DNA of 64,000 bases from Massilia sp. Leaf139 (GTDB lineage Bacteria; Pseudomonadota; Gammaproteobacteria; Burkholderiales; Burkholderiaceae_D). Location: NCBI RefSeq assembly GCF_001424165.1, contig NZ_LMOJ01000024.1, positions 181,749-245,748 on the forward strand, in the 5' to 3' direction. Of the stretch, positions 18,743-27,428 are shown one piece after another (within the stretch, counting starts at the first letter, position 1; each line of letters begins with the position of its first letter). Below the pieces are notes generated by a model. That model ran no database searches, was not told the DNA's origin, and worked only from the letters and a program-made list of their open reading frames with translations. The position numbers were made by a program, and so were the translations under genes.

Positions 18743-19162
18743 CTAGCGCAATTCCAAGCCATGTTCGGCACACCACCCCGCCAGCACCGCCCGCGTCTGC
18801 GCCTCACGAAAATCGTGCCAGCGCTCGGTCAAGCCGTGCTGTTCGAGGAGCGCGCTGAATTCCTGGTAGCCGCCTACCCGCTTGAACATCGCGCGCACGC
18901 GCTCGGCATCGTCGGGCAGAGCGGCGGCGGCGAAATCGAACGCCATCTCCAGTCCCAGCGGGAGCGTGCGCATGTGCGGTACGCGCACGTAGCGCGTCGA
19001 GCTGTCGATATCCTGGGGCAGGGGCGCCGCTTCCTCGTCCACCAGCGGCGAGCGCACGTGCACCCGTCCCGTATCGAGCGAGACCCAGGCCTCGTCGCGC
19101 GTGCCCGCTTCCGACACCATCAGCACGGCGTCTTCCAGATCTTCCGCATTCACTGCAGCCAT
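18743..19162 (-). CDS. UPF0158 family protein
   Basis: This 139-residue soluble protein follows the UPF0158 plan: an N-terminal strand with WVSLDTGRVHV, an acidic middle, a YVRVPHMRTLPLGLEMAFDFA segment, then a helical end with GGYQEFSALLEQHGLTERWHDFRE and the final WCAEHGLELR. Function is unknown; family members lack catalytic motifs. GGAG lies 8 bases before the ATG at 19162. The gene follows groEL in the same direction, and its ribosome-binding site starts within 10 bases of the groEL terminator, so part of its expression may come from read-through of the chaperone operon. Confidence 0.78.
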   Translation of the reverse strand: MAAVNAEDLEDAVLMVSEAGTRDEAWVSLDTGRVHVRSPLVDEEAAPLPQDIDSSTRYVRVPHMRTLPLGLEMAFDFAAAALPDDAERVRAMFKRVGGYQEFSALLEQHGLTERWHDFREAQTRAVLAGWCAEHGLELR

Positions 19163-19179
19163 CGTCGTCTCCAAAAATG

Positions 19180-19211
19180 AAAAAGCCTGCAAGGCGAACC
19201 TTGCAGGCTTG
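19180..19211 (-). terminator. Terminator after groEL
   Basis: On the minus strand a perfect 12-base stem (AAGCCTGCAAGG and its complement) with a 4-base loop is followed by TTTTTC. It sits 43 bases after the groEL stop and just before the ribosome-binding site of the UPF0158 gene. Confidence 0.85.
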
Positions 19212-19254
19212 ATTGTGCAGCAGGGCGCCGGCGAACCGGCGCTCCGGTGGCACA

Positions 19255-20904
<1,650 letters not shown>

Positions 20905-20936
20905 TTATTTCTCCGAGAGATATTCTGAGGGGAGGA

Positions 20937-21227
20937 TTACTTGACCAGAACGGCCATGATGTCTTCTTCGCGCATCACCAGCAGCTCCTGGCCGTCGACC
21001 TTGACGGTCTGGCCCGAGTACTTGCCGAACAGGACGCGGTCGCCAACCTGGACTTCCAGTGCACGGACTTGACCGTTGTCCTGGACTTTGCCATTGCCGA
21101 CGGCGAGGATCTCGCCCTGGTCCGGCTTCTCGGCGGCTGCATCAGGGATGATCAGGCCGGAGGCAGTCTTGGTTTCCTGGTCGAGACGCTTCACGATAAC
21201 GCGATCGTGCAGAGGGCGAAGGTTCAT
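20937..21227 (-). CDS. groES: Co-chaperonin GroES
   Basis: This 96-residue co-chaperonin caps the GroEL ring. It starts [18 protein letters not shown] and contains the mobile-loop region ([14 protein letters not shown]) that contacts GroEL, as well as the dome and C-terminal strands ([15 protein letters not shown]). It is the first gene of the operon. AAGGAG lies 6 bases before the ATG. The 5' untranslated region carries the CIRCE operator about 90 bp upstream. Confidence 0.98.
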   Translation of the reverse strand: MNLRPLHDRVIVKRLDQETKTASGLIIPDAAAEKPDQGEILAVGNGKVQDNGQVRALEVQVGDRVLFGKYSGQTVKVDGQELLVMREEDIMAVLVK

Positions 21228-21315
21228 GCAAAACTCCTTTATTCAGTGGTTTGGACTAGCTTTGTTGTGCTTCGATGGCCGCGTCGCGGACTGCGCCGCG
21301 GCTTTGAAAGAGTTG

Positions 21316-21342
21316 TTAGCACTCTCAACTAACGAGTGCTAA
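21316..21342 (-). promoter_or_regulatory. CIRCE operator (HrcA-binding inverted repeat)
   Basis: The sequence is TTAGCACTC, nine bases, GAGTGCTAA: an exact match to the CIRCE consensus bound by the HrcA repressor. It begins at the downstream edge of the -10 box of the groES promoter, so bound HrcA would block transcription. Confidence 0.97.
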
Positions 21343-21370
21343 TTATAGGGACGACATCTTGGTATTTCAA
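21342..21370 (-). promoter_or_regulatory. groESL promoter, sigma-70 with heat-shock-like overlap
   Basis: On the minus strand TTGAAA (21365-21370) and TATAAT (21342-21347) are exactly 17 bases apart. The same stretch reads CTTGAAA, then 14 bases, then CCCTATAAT, which resembles a sigma-32 heat-shock promoter (CTTGAAA and CCCCAT-type boxes). Dual use is inferred; the vegetative promoter is clear. Confidence 0.8.
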
Positions 21371-21602
21371 GCGGCCATGTTGCAAAATAAACCGTGTCGG
21401 TTTGAACTTGCTCAAGATATGCACGCAGGATGAGACGCTGTCCGCCTCCTTGCGCAGGCACAAAGCGGAGAGACTAGCACCGATGACAAGGGGTTTGACG
21501 CACTGTTGGTGGGGAATTGATCGAGATCAAAAAGTGTTTGAACCGCGCGTGTCGGCGCCCTTGACGCCGTCCGTGACGATTGCTGTTCAGTTTTAGCGAG
21601 CC

Positions 21603-22202
21603 ATGCCCATGACGATACCGACGCTGTTCCTCGCAGTCCTGCTCTCGCTGCTTCCCCACGCCGCGTCCGCGCAAACCCTGTGTGCGCGCGAACCCGTGGA
21701 CGAGCGGGCGCCGGCCGAGCTCGCGCGCTTCGTCGAACCCGGCTCCTGCCTGCTGCGCTTTTACCCCGCCGACCTGGACGGCGATGGCACCCGCGACTAC
21801 CTCGTCGTCCTGCAGCGCGGCGACGACATGGGCAGCCGGGTGCTCCTGGTGGTCGGCCGCGGCAGCAATGGCGCGCTGGCGCTGCTGAAGAAGAACGGGG
21901 CGGTGGTCGGCTGCCAGGACTGCGGCGGCGTGATGGGCGATCCGTTCCAGGAGCTGGAAGTAAAGGGCAGGCGTTTCACGGTCTCGAATGCGGGCGGATC
22001 GCGCGACCGCTGGTCGAGCAGCTACACGTTTGCGTACTCGCGCCGCGACAAGACCTGGCAACTGGTGCGGGTGGAGATCGATTCCTTCGACGTCCATGCG
22101 CCGGATACGAGCCGGGAATCGCAGGTGCATGTGCCGCCCAAGGATTTCGGCAAGATCGATTTCGCCGACTTCGATCCCGACAATTATCTGAAGAAGCGCT
22201 GA
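21603..22202 (+). CDS. Exported protein of unknown function with calcium-loop-like motif
   Basis: This 199-residue protein has a Sec signal peptide (about 1-24, cleaved after ASA). The mature part contains DLDGDGTRDYLVVL, which resembles an FG-GAP/EF-hand-type loop, then a CQDCGG cysteine pair and several WSSSYTFAYSRRDKTW-type beta strands. The start at ATG 21603 is followed by a second ATG 3 codons later. It is a single gene with a 260-bp upstream gap and converges with nothing. I do not recognise a named family; periplasmic location is well supported. Confidence 0.72.
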   Translation: MPMTIPTLFLAVLLSLLPHAASAQTLCAREPVDERAPAELARFVEPGSCLLRFYPADLDGDGTRDYLVVLQRGDDMGSRVLLVVGRGSNGALALLKKNGAVVGCQDCGGVMGDPFQELEVKGRRFTVSNAGGSRDRWSSSYTFAYSRRDKTWQLVRVEIDSFDVHAPDTSRESQVHVPPKDFGKIDFADFDPDNYLKKR

Positions 22203-22266
22203 CGCCGGCGCCTTGGGTGCACCGTTCGTCCCGGGCGGGCAGCGGGGCGCACGACACGCTATCCTG

Positions 22267-22296
22267 TTGACTGTCTAACCAGATCAGACCTATAGT
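22267..22296 (+). promoter_or_regulatory. Promoter directly before the zapA operon
   Basis: TTGACT and TATAGT are separated by 18 bases. The -10 box ends 5 bases before the ATG at 22302, so the expected transcription start coincides with the start codon and the message would be leaderless. Confidence 0.65.
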
Positions 22297-22301
22297 TACG
22301 A

Positions 22302-22562
22302 ATGATTTCCGAATTCCAAGACCTATCCGACAAAATCGAGCGACTTGCGTCGCTGGTCGGGTCGCTGCGCAGCGAGAACGCCCAACTGCGCCAGACCAAT
22401 GAGCTGCTCAACGAAGTCAACATGGCGCTCGTCGAGCGGCTTGTCGAGGTGCAGCACAAGGTCGAAGCCGTGATCGAGCAATTGCCCGCCCCTGAACCTG
22501 ACGACGCGGAAATGGACGACGACCAGCACGCCGAACCCATCAAGAGCGAGGCCGCCCGATGA
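22302..22562 (+). CDS. Coiled-coil protein upstream of zapA (ZapB-like)
   Basis: This 86-residue protein is mostly a heptad-patterned coiled coil (about residues 5-62, LSDKIERLASLVGSLRSENAQ and following) with a disordered acidic tail. This is similar in size and form to ZapB, a partner of ZapA at the division ring, but sequence identity to ZapB is not evident to me. It overlaps the next gene by 4 bases (ATGA), so they are co-translated. No ribosome-binding site precedes it and the -10 box almost touches the ATG. Confidence 0.75.
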   Translation: MISEFQDLSDKIERLASLVGSLRSENAQLRQTNELLNEVNMALVERLVEVQHKVEAVIEQLPAPEPDDAEMDDDQHAEPIKSEAAR

Positions 22563-22870
22563 TTTACCTGGATGTGACGATCATGGGCCAGCCTTATCGC
22601 CTGGCCTGCAAGGAAGGCGAGCAGGCGACCCTGCGCGACGCCGTGCGCTACCTCGACGGCAAGATGACGGCGCTGCGCGACTCCGGCAAGGTGAAAGGCA
22701 ACGACCGCATCGCGGTCATGGCCGCGCTCAGCGTGGCGGCGGAATTCTTGTCGGTCAAGTCGCCACAAGGCCCGCTGTCGGACATGTCGATGCTCGAAGT
22801 GAAACAAAAACTCGAGGCCATGCACAGCGTCCTCGACCAGGCCCTGGCGCCGCAAGAAAATTTGTCCTGA
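22559..22870 (+). CDS. zapA: Cell division protein ZapA
   Basis: This 103-residue protein matches ZapA, which binds and bundles FtsZ at midcell. The N-terminal domain has MIYLDVTIMGQPYRLACKEGE and the typical LRDAVRYLDGKMTALRDSGKVKGNDRIAVMAAL pattern; the C-terminal part (about 70-103) is a helical dimerisation segment. It is translated from the ATGA overlap with the coiled-coil gene. 6S RNA follows 49 bp downstream, the arrangement seen in many proteobacteria. Confidence 0.93.
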   Translation: MIYLDVTIMGQPYRLACKEGEQATLRDAVRYLDGKMTALRDSGKVKGNDRIAVMAALSVAAEFLSVKSPQGPLSDMSMLEVKQKLEAMHSVLDQALAPQENLS

Positions 22871-22884
22871 GCGGCCAAATTCGT

Positions 22885-22912
22885 TTGACATGAGGCTTCA
22901 AGCGAGTAAACT
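22885..22912 (+). promoter_or_regulatory. 6S RNA promoter
   Basis: A consensus TTGACA is followed after 16 bases by TAAACT. The expected start point, 7-8 bases on, falls at the first bases of the 6S RNA closing stem (about 22919-22920). Confidence 0.75.
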
Positions 22913-22918
22913 GCGAGG

Positions 22919-23094
22919 CACCCTGCGGTGTTCGAGATTGCCATATATTCCTTGAACCATTTACATGCATAGGTTGCGGGATAGTGTTTGATGGGCGTGA
23001 GCGTCGCTAGTTCGACGAACCCGAAATTGGACTGACTGTGACCACCTTGAGCCATCAGGTTCGGGATGCCGGCAAAAAACGGCACAGGCGGGGC
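22919..23094 (+). ncRNA. ssrS: 6S RNA
   Basis: The stretch has the betaproteobacterial 6S RNA signature: a 5' CCCTGCGGTGTTCG segment, an internal GGACTGACTGTGACCACCTTGA-like segment shared with known 6S RNAs, and a 3' CACAGGCGGGG that closes the long stem with the 5' end. It lies directly after zapA, the conserved position of ssrS. 6S RNA folds into an open-promoter mimic and binds sigma-70 RNA polymerase in stationary phase. About 176 nt is the family length. Boundaries come from the promoter and the closing stem and may be off by a few bases. Confidence 0.82.
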
Positions 23095-23106
23095 TATATT
23101 CCATAA

Positions 23107-23140
23107 GCGGTTGCGGGCATTTGTCCGCAGCCGTTTTTTT
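23107..23140 (+). terminator. Rho-independent terminator after 6S RNA
   Basis: GCGGTTGCGG and CCGCAGCCGT form a stem with an 8-base loop, followed by seven T residues. Confidence 0.88.
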
Positions 23141-23173
23141 ATGCCTGCTTTATGTTTTGGAGCTGTCCGCACG

Positions 23174-23641
23174 ATGCCTTACTGGTTGATGAAATCCGAA
23201 CCCGATGAAGTCAGTTTCGACGACGTTCTCGCCGCGCCGGAACAAACGGTCGCCTGGTTCGGCGTGCGCAATTACCAGGCCCGCAATTTCATGCGCGACC
23301 AGATGCAGGTTGGCGACGGCATCCTGTTTTATCACTCCAGTTGCGCCGTTCCCGGCGTGGCCGGCATCGCCGAAGTGGCAAGCGGCCCGTATCCGGACGC
23401 CACCCAATTCGATAGCGCCGGCAAATACTTCGACCCGCAAGCGACACCCGCGCAACCGCGCTGGATATCGGTCGACGTGCGCGCGAAAGAAAAAGGGCGG
23501 TATTTGCCGCTGTCCGACATGCGCGCGATTCCCGCTTTAGAGGACATGGTCTTGCTGCAGAAAGGCAGCCGTCTTTCCATTTCGCCGGTGACGAGCGGGC
23601 AGTGGAATACGATCCTCGCTTTCATTCGCGAACAACGATAA
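23174..23641 (+). CDS. EVE domain protein
   Basis: This 155-residue cytoplasmic protein is a single EVE (PUA-like) domain, the fold also found in thymocyte nuclear protein 1. It begins MPYWLMKSEPDEVSFDDV and contains the typical GVRNYQARNFMRD, GDGILFYHS and DVRAKEK segments. EVE domains form a pocket for modified nucleobases in RNA or DNA; a role in modified-base sensing is established for some members, but not for this one. GGAG lies about 12 bases before the ATG. It follows the 6S RNA terminator and is separately transcribed or reads through from it. Confidence 0.9.
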   Translation: MPYWLMKSEPDEVSFDDVLAAPEQTVAWFGVRNYQARNFMRDQMQVGDGILFYHSSCAVPGVAGIAEVASGPYPDATQFDSAGKYFDPQATPAQPRWISVDVRAKEKGRYLPLSDMRAIPALEDMVLLQKGSRLSISPVTSGQWNTILAFIREQR

Positions 23642-23675
23642 TCCAACAGCGGTATCGACTTCAGCGCAAAACTGC

Positions 23676-23703
23676 TTGCAATAGTTAGATGATTAGCTAA
23701 TAA
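23676..23703 (+). promoter_or_regulatory. Promoter and possible operator of the ArsR-type gene
   Basis: TTGCAA is followed after 16 bases by TAATAA. A perfect 10-base palindrome ATTAGCTAAT (23692-23701) overlaps the -10 box and is a plausible self-repression site for the ArsR-family protein. Confidence 0.5.
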
Positions 23704-23711
23704 TCGATTGC

Positions 23712-24014
23712 ATGAGTACCGTTTTCAAAGCCCTGTCCGACCCGACCCGCCGCAAGGTGCTGCAGTTGCTGCAGGCCGGCCCCATCGGTGCGGGCGAACT
23801 GGCCGACATGTTCGACGTATCCAAGCCCACCATGTCGGCGCATTTCGCGGTGCTCGTCAACGCCGGTCTGATCGACGCCGAGAAGCAGGGCAGGAACGTC
23901 ACCTACCGCCTCAAGCTGTCGGTGCTGGAAGAAGCGCTGCTCGCCTTTGCGCAAACGTTTGGATTGCAAGTCACGCGGCCGGAAACCGGCCATTCGGATA
24001 CCAAAAGCGTCTAA
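23712..24014 (+). CDS. ArsR-family autorepressor (SdpR-like)
   Basis: This 100-residue winged helix-turn-helix protein has the DNA-binding helices in GAGELADMFDVSKPTMSAHFAVL (about 27-49) and the wing in GLIDAEKQGRNVTYRL. No metal-binding cysteines are visible, so it belongs to the SdpR-type group that represses itself together with a membrane partner. Its last two codons and stop (SV and TAA) lie inside the palindromic repeat at 24004-24114. The membrane gene 110 bp downstream is the likely partner. Confidence 0.85.
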   Translation: MSTVFKALSDPTRRKVLQLLQAGPIGAGELADMFDVSKPTMSAHFAVLVNAGLIDAEKQGRNVTYRLKLSVLEEALLAFAQTFGLQVTRPETGHSDTKSV

Positions 24015-24114
24015 CAGAACTTTCAGAGCAAGGCGCAGCGACGAAGACAGTACGACTGTACGACTGTACGACAAGGAGCTGCAACGCAGCTGTGGAAGTT
24101 TTGTTAGGCGCTTT
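24004..24114. repeat. Long imperfect palindrome, attC-like or MITE-like
   Basis: The ends are 20-base inverted repeats (24004-24023 and 24095-24114), 17 of 20 bases matching, each beginning AAAGCG. The inner part keeps further inverted matches and holds a short tandem repeat of TACGACTG near 24050-24070. The outer arms contain GTCTAAC (24009-24015) and GTTAGGC (24103-24109), the RYYYAAC and GTTRRRY boxes of integron attC sites. However, pairing continues outside the boxes, and the central part is not clearly attC-like. The left end supplies the stop codon of the upstream ArsR-type gene. Confidence 0.7.
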
Positions 24115-24124
24115 AGGAGAAGTC

Positions 24125-24520
24125 ATGAAACACACCGTCTCACTTCGCCGTTCCCTCCTTGCCGCCGCAGCCATCCTCGGCGGCGCCGCAGCCTTGCGCT
24201 GGGCCACACCTGACCTTCTGTCGGTCGAATGGGCGCAGCGCCTGACCGGCGCCTTGCTGGGCATTGTCGTGGTGTTCTATGCGAACGTGATTCCGAAATC
24301 GCTGACCAGCCTGGCGCGCCTGCGCTCGCCGCAGGCCGAGCAGGCCGCGCGCCGCTTCGCGGGCTGGAGCCTGGTGCTGGGCGGCCTCGGCTACATGCTG
24401 GCGATGCTGCTGGCGCCCCTGGCCTGGATGCACCTGGCCGGTGGCGCGGTGCTGGCCGTGGCGCTGCTTGCCGCCGTGCTGCGCTGCCTGGGCGCACGCG
24501 ACGCTGTCGTGCGTGGCTGA
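24125..24520 (+). CDS. Small multi-pass membrane protein (possible SdpI-like partner)
   Basis: This 131-residue protein has about four hydrophobic segments (near 10-30, 37-54, 73-93 and 98-118). Between segments 2 and 3 it has LRSPQAEQAARRFAGWSLVLGG, which recalls the SdpI signature of a conserved helix before a Gly-rich membrane segment, but the FG.R.P motif is absent. Together with the SdpR-like gene upstream it would form an autorepressor/membrane-sensor pair. It starts ATG 24125, with AGGAG 7 bases upstream, just outside the palindromic repeat. Confidence 0.6.
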   Translation: MKHTVSLRRSLLAAAAILGGAAALRWATPDLLSVEWAQRLTGALLGIVVVFYANVIPKSLTSLARLRSPQAEQAARRFAGWSLVLGGLGYMLAMLLAPLAWMHLAGGAVLAVALLAAVLRCLGARDAVVRG

Positions 24521-24640
24521 AGGGACGGCTTCGACAATCCGCGATCCATGGTCTAGTATGCCTGTCTCATCCGTTTGACAAGGCACGACCATGGCTTCCA
24601 CGTTTTACTCTCCAGCCTCTCCCACCACCGGGGAGGGCGC

Positions 24641-25441
24641 ATGGATCCGTTCCTGATCCTGGCCCTGCTGGCCATGGGCTGCTTCGGCGGCTTCGCCGCC
24701 GGCCTGCTCGGCATCGGCGGCGGCATGATCCTGGTGCCTTTCATTACCATGGTGCTGACGGCGCGCGGCGTGCCCGAGGCGCTGGTTGTGCACATGGCGA
24801 TCGCCACCTCGCTCGCCACCATCATGTTCACCTCGCTGTCCTCGGTGCGCGCGCACCACAAGCACGGCGCCGTGCTCTGGCGCATCGTCAAGCTGCTGTC
24901 CCCGGGCATCGTGGTCGGCTCGACCATCGGCCCCTGGATCGGCAAGCAGATGGACGCGTCGACGCTGGCCTGGTTCTTCGGCCTGTTCGTCGCCTTCTCG
25001 GCCACGCAAATGCTGGTCAACAAGAAGCCCGCCGCGGCGCGCGACTTGCCCGGCACCGGCGGCATGTTCGTCGCGGGCGGGCTGATCGGCATCCTGGCGG
25101 GACTGGTCGGCGCGGGGGGCGGTTTCATCTCGGTGCCCTTCATGACCTGGTGCGGCGTGCGCATCCACAATGCGGTAGCCACCAGCGCCGCGCTCGGCTT
25201 CCCGATCGCGCTGGCGGGCACGCTGGCGAATGTGTTCTACGGCTGGGGCGAGGCGGGATTGCCGGACTATTCGCTCGGCTACATCTATCTGCCGGCGCTG
25301 GCGATCATCGTCGCCGCCAGCGTGACCATGGCGCCGCTCGGCGCGCGCACGGCGCACCGGATGCCGGTGCGGCAGTTGCAGAAGGTGTTTTCGGTGATTC
25401 TTTACGCGCTGGCGGCGTACATGTTCTGGAAGGCGATGTAG
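24641..25441 (+). CDS. TauE/SafE (TSUP) family permease
   Basis: This 266-residue inner-membrane protein has about eight hydrophobic segments arranged as two homologous halves. Each half opens with the family glycine-rich signature: GFAAGLLGIGGGMILVPF near the N-terminus and GILAGLVGAGGGFISVPF in the middle. TSUP permeases export sulfite, sulfonates or related organosulfur anions, but the substrate is not readable here. GGGGAGGG lies 6 bases before the ATG. Its stop codon TAG is part of the GTAG head of a REP element that begins at 25438. Confidence 0.88.
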   Translation: MDPFLILALLAMGCFGGFAAGLLGIGGGMILVPFITMVLTARGVPEALVVHMAIATSLATIMFTSLSSVRAHHKHGAVLWRIVKLLSPGIVVGSTIGPWIGKQMDASTLAWFFGLFVAFSATQMLVNKKPAAARDLPGTGGMFVAGGLIGILAGLVGAGGGFISVPFMTWCGVRIHNAVATSAALGFPIALAGTLANVFYGWGEAGLPDYSLGYIYLPALAIIVAASVTMAPLGARTAHRMPVRQLQKVFSVILYALAAYMFWKAM

Positions 25442-25604
25442 GGTGGCCGGCTCCACCCGGATGCGTGATCAATCCGCGCCGGTAACGCCGCCCACGCGTG
25501 ACGCCCGAATGGCCCGCGGCGCGCAATTAAAATGCGTGCGTTACGCGTGGGCGGCGTCCATGCCGCAGGCGGATCCGGCTTTTAGGTGGAGCCGACCACC
25601 CTAC
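25438..25604. repeat. REP pair fused to two gene ends
   Basis: An outer pair (25438-25457 plus; 25585-25604 minus), each GTAGGGTGG followed by its palindrome, encloses an inner perfect 15-base inverted repeat (ACGCCGCCCACGCGT, 25485-25499 and 25543-25557). The left GTAG provides the stop codon of the TSUP gene. The right copy encodes the last seven residues of Lgt (RRVVGST), whose stop follows at once. The whole 160-bp gap between the two convergent genes is this element. Confidence 0.82.
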
Positions 25605-26412
25605 GTCCATCCCGCGAATACGCCCACCCCAGCATGACCAGCGCGGCGACGATCATCGGCAGCGACAGCACCTGCCCCGAGGTGATCGGCATGCCGGCCA
25701 CGGTCGTTTCCCAATCCGGCACGCGGAAGTATTCGGTGAAGAAGCGCGCGCAGCCATACAGCAGGGTAAACATCGCGCCCACCGCCAGGCGTGGACGGGC
25801 CTTGCGCGCGAACGGCCACAGGATCAGGAACACGAGGATGCCGTCGACCAGCATCTGGTACAGCGGCGACGGGTGGCGCAGGCCTTCCAGGTAGTGCAGG
25901 CCCGCGCCGTCGGGCCAGAGCATGGCCCAGGGCAGGCTCGGGTCGGCCACGCGGCCCGGCAGTTCGTGGTTGATGAAGTTACCGAGGCGGCCGGCGGCAT
26001 AACCGAGCGGCACCATCGGCGCGATGAAGTCGTAGACGTCGAGCAGGTTGCGCTTGGATTTTCTCGCCCACAGCGCCATCGCGATCAGCACGCCGAGGAA
26101 GCCGCCGTGGAAGGACATGCCGCCCTGCCAGACCTTGAAGATCTCGAGCGGATTGGCGAAGAAATGGGCCGGCTGGTAGAACAGCACCTCGCCCAGGCGC
26201 CCGCCGATCACGACCCCGAGCATGCCGTAGAAGAGCATGTCGTCCAGGTCTTCGTTCTTCCAGCCCTGCGCGGCGATGTGCGGCTGCTTGATGCGCACGC
26301 GTCCCAGCAGCAGGAACAGGCCGAAGGCGACGACGTACATCAGCCCATACCAGTGGATGGCGACCGGGCCGATCGAGAAGGCGACCGGATCCGGATTCGG
26401 GTGTACCAGCAT
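25582..26412 (-). CDS. lgt: Prolipoprotein diacylglyceryl transferase
   Basis: This 276-residue inner-membrane enzyme transfers diacylglycerol from phosphatidylglycerol to the lipobox cysteine of prolipoproteins, the first step of lipoprotein maturation. It has about seven membrane segments, the HGGF motif in [13 protein letters not shown] and the Lgt signature [14 protein letters not shown]. Length is normal. The last seven codons come from a REP element (RRVVGST), so the C-terminus beyond YSRDG is probably a recent replacement. It follows the LysR gene on the same strand, sharing base 26412. The start ATG is at 26412. Confidence 0.95.
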   Translation of the reverse strand: MLVHPNPDPVAFSIGPVAIHWYGLMYVVAFGLFLLLGRVRIKQPHIAAQGWKNEDLDDMLFYGMLGVVIGGRLGEVLFYQPAHFFANPLEIFKVWQGGMSFHGGFLGVLIAMALWARKSKRNLLDVYDFIAPMVPLGYAAGRLGNFINHELPGRVADPSLPWAMLWPDGAGLHYLEGLRHPSPLYQMLVDGILVFLILWPFARKARPRLAVGAMFTLLYGCARFFTEYFRVPDWETTVAGMPITSGQVLSLPMIVAALVMLGWAYSRDGRRVVGST

Positions 26413-27302
26413 TATGTTTTCCTTAGTAATTCCAAAAAGCCCCGCAGCACGGGCGAGGCATTGTCGCGGCGCCAGGCCAGGCCGAGTTCGACGAGCGGCG
26501 TCGGGCTGGCGAGGGCATGGTATTCTACGCCGGGGCGCATCAGGTTCGACACGGATTGTGGCACAAGTGCCAAGCCCATGCCTGCCGAGACGAGGCTGAC
26601 GATGGTCTGCATCTGGATCGCTTCCTGTTTGATGACGGGCGAGAGGCCGGCGTCATGGAAGCAGCTGAGGATGGCGTCGTACAGGCTCGGCGCGCTCTTG
26701 CGCGGGAAGATGATCAGGGGCAGGTGGCGCAGCGTCGACAAGTCGACCGGCTTGCCGCCATCCGGCAGCACGCCCGCCGGCGCGCACAGCACCAGCGGTT
26801 CGGCCAGCACCTTGATATAGTCGAGCCGATCCTGCGCTTTGTCCGATAGCGGCGGAATGACCAGGCCGGCGTCGATGCGATCGTTTAACAGATCGTCGAC
26901 CTGGACGTCGGTGGTCGCTTCCTGCAGCACGAGTTCGACGGTCGGATAGGCCGCGCTGTAGTCGCGCAGCAGGGGCGGCAGCAGGCTGTAGTCGGCCGGC
27001 GTGACGAAGGAAAGGGCCAGGCGCCCCGATTCTCCGGCCGCCGCGCGCCGCACCAGCTCGCCCAGGCCGGCGGCGCCTTCCAGCAGGCGGCGCGCCTCGG
27101 GCAGCAGGGCGGCCCCGGCCTCGGTCAGCGCCACCTGGCGCCGGTCGCGCAGGAACAGCGACGCGCCCAGCGTCGCTTCCAGCACCGCGATCGTTTGCGA
27201 CAGCGGCGGCTGGGTCATGTGCAGGCGCGCGGCGGCGCGGCCGAAGTGCAGTTCCTCGGCGACGGTGACGAAATACCGCAGCTGGCGCAGTTCAATGTTC
27301 AT
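26412..27302 (-). CDS. LysR-family transcriptional regulator
   Basis: This 296-residue regulator has the LysR winged helix at the N-terminus ([36 protein letters not shown], about 17-52) and a periplasmic-binding-protein-like effector domain (about 90-296). It is divergent from ilvD across 126 bp that contain an 8-N11-8 inverted repeat, the usual LysR arrangement. It may therefore regulate ilvD in response to a branched-chain amino acid intermediate, and itself. Its ATG is at 27302. The position beside ilvD resembles ilvY-ilvC type pairs, but the family member is not identified. Confidence 0.88.
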   Translation of the reverse strand: MNIELRQLRYFVTVAEELHFGRAAARLHMTQPPLSQTIAVLEATLGASLFLRDRRQVALTEAGAALLPEARRLLEGAAGLGELVRRAAAGESGRLALSFVTPADYSLLPPLLRDYSAAYPTVELVLQEATTDVQVDDLLNDRIDAGLVIPPLSDKAQDRLDYIKVLAEPLVLCAPAGVLPDGGKPVDLSTLRHLPLIIFPRKSAPSLYDAILSCFHDAGLSPVIKQEAIQMQTIVSLVSAGMGLALVPQSVSNLMRPGVEYHALASPTPLVELGLAWRRDNASPVLRGFLELLRKT

Positions 27303-27329
27303 CGATATGCATTTCCATGAATTTTATTG

Positions 27330-27356
27330 GCTGTGATATGTTTTACGAATCACAGC
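27330..27356. promoter_or_regulatory. LysR-type operator between lysR and ilvD
   Basis: GCTGTGAT, 11 bases, ATCACAGC: perfect 8-base arms. It lies 28 bp from the LysR start codon and 73 bp from ilvD, in the divergent intergenic region, and contains the T-N11-A form recognised by LysR proteins. Confidence 0.7.
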
Positions 27357-27428
27357 TCGGCAAATCTTATATTTGACGCTCCCCGGGACGCAAGGCATTC
27401 TTTGGATATTGTTTCCAAGGAGTCCATC

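Noticed and set aside
24009..24109. A standard integron attC site
   Set aside because: The R-box pair is present, but pairing continues outside the boxes and the spacer regions are paired, so a bona fide attC site is not proven; it is reported only as attC-like.
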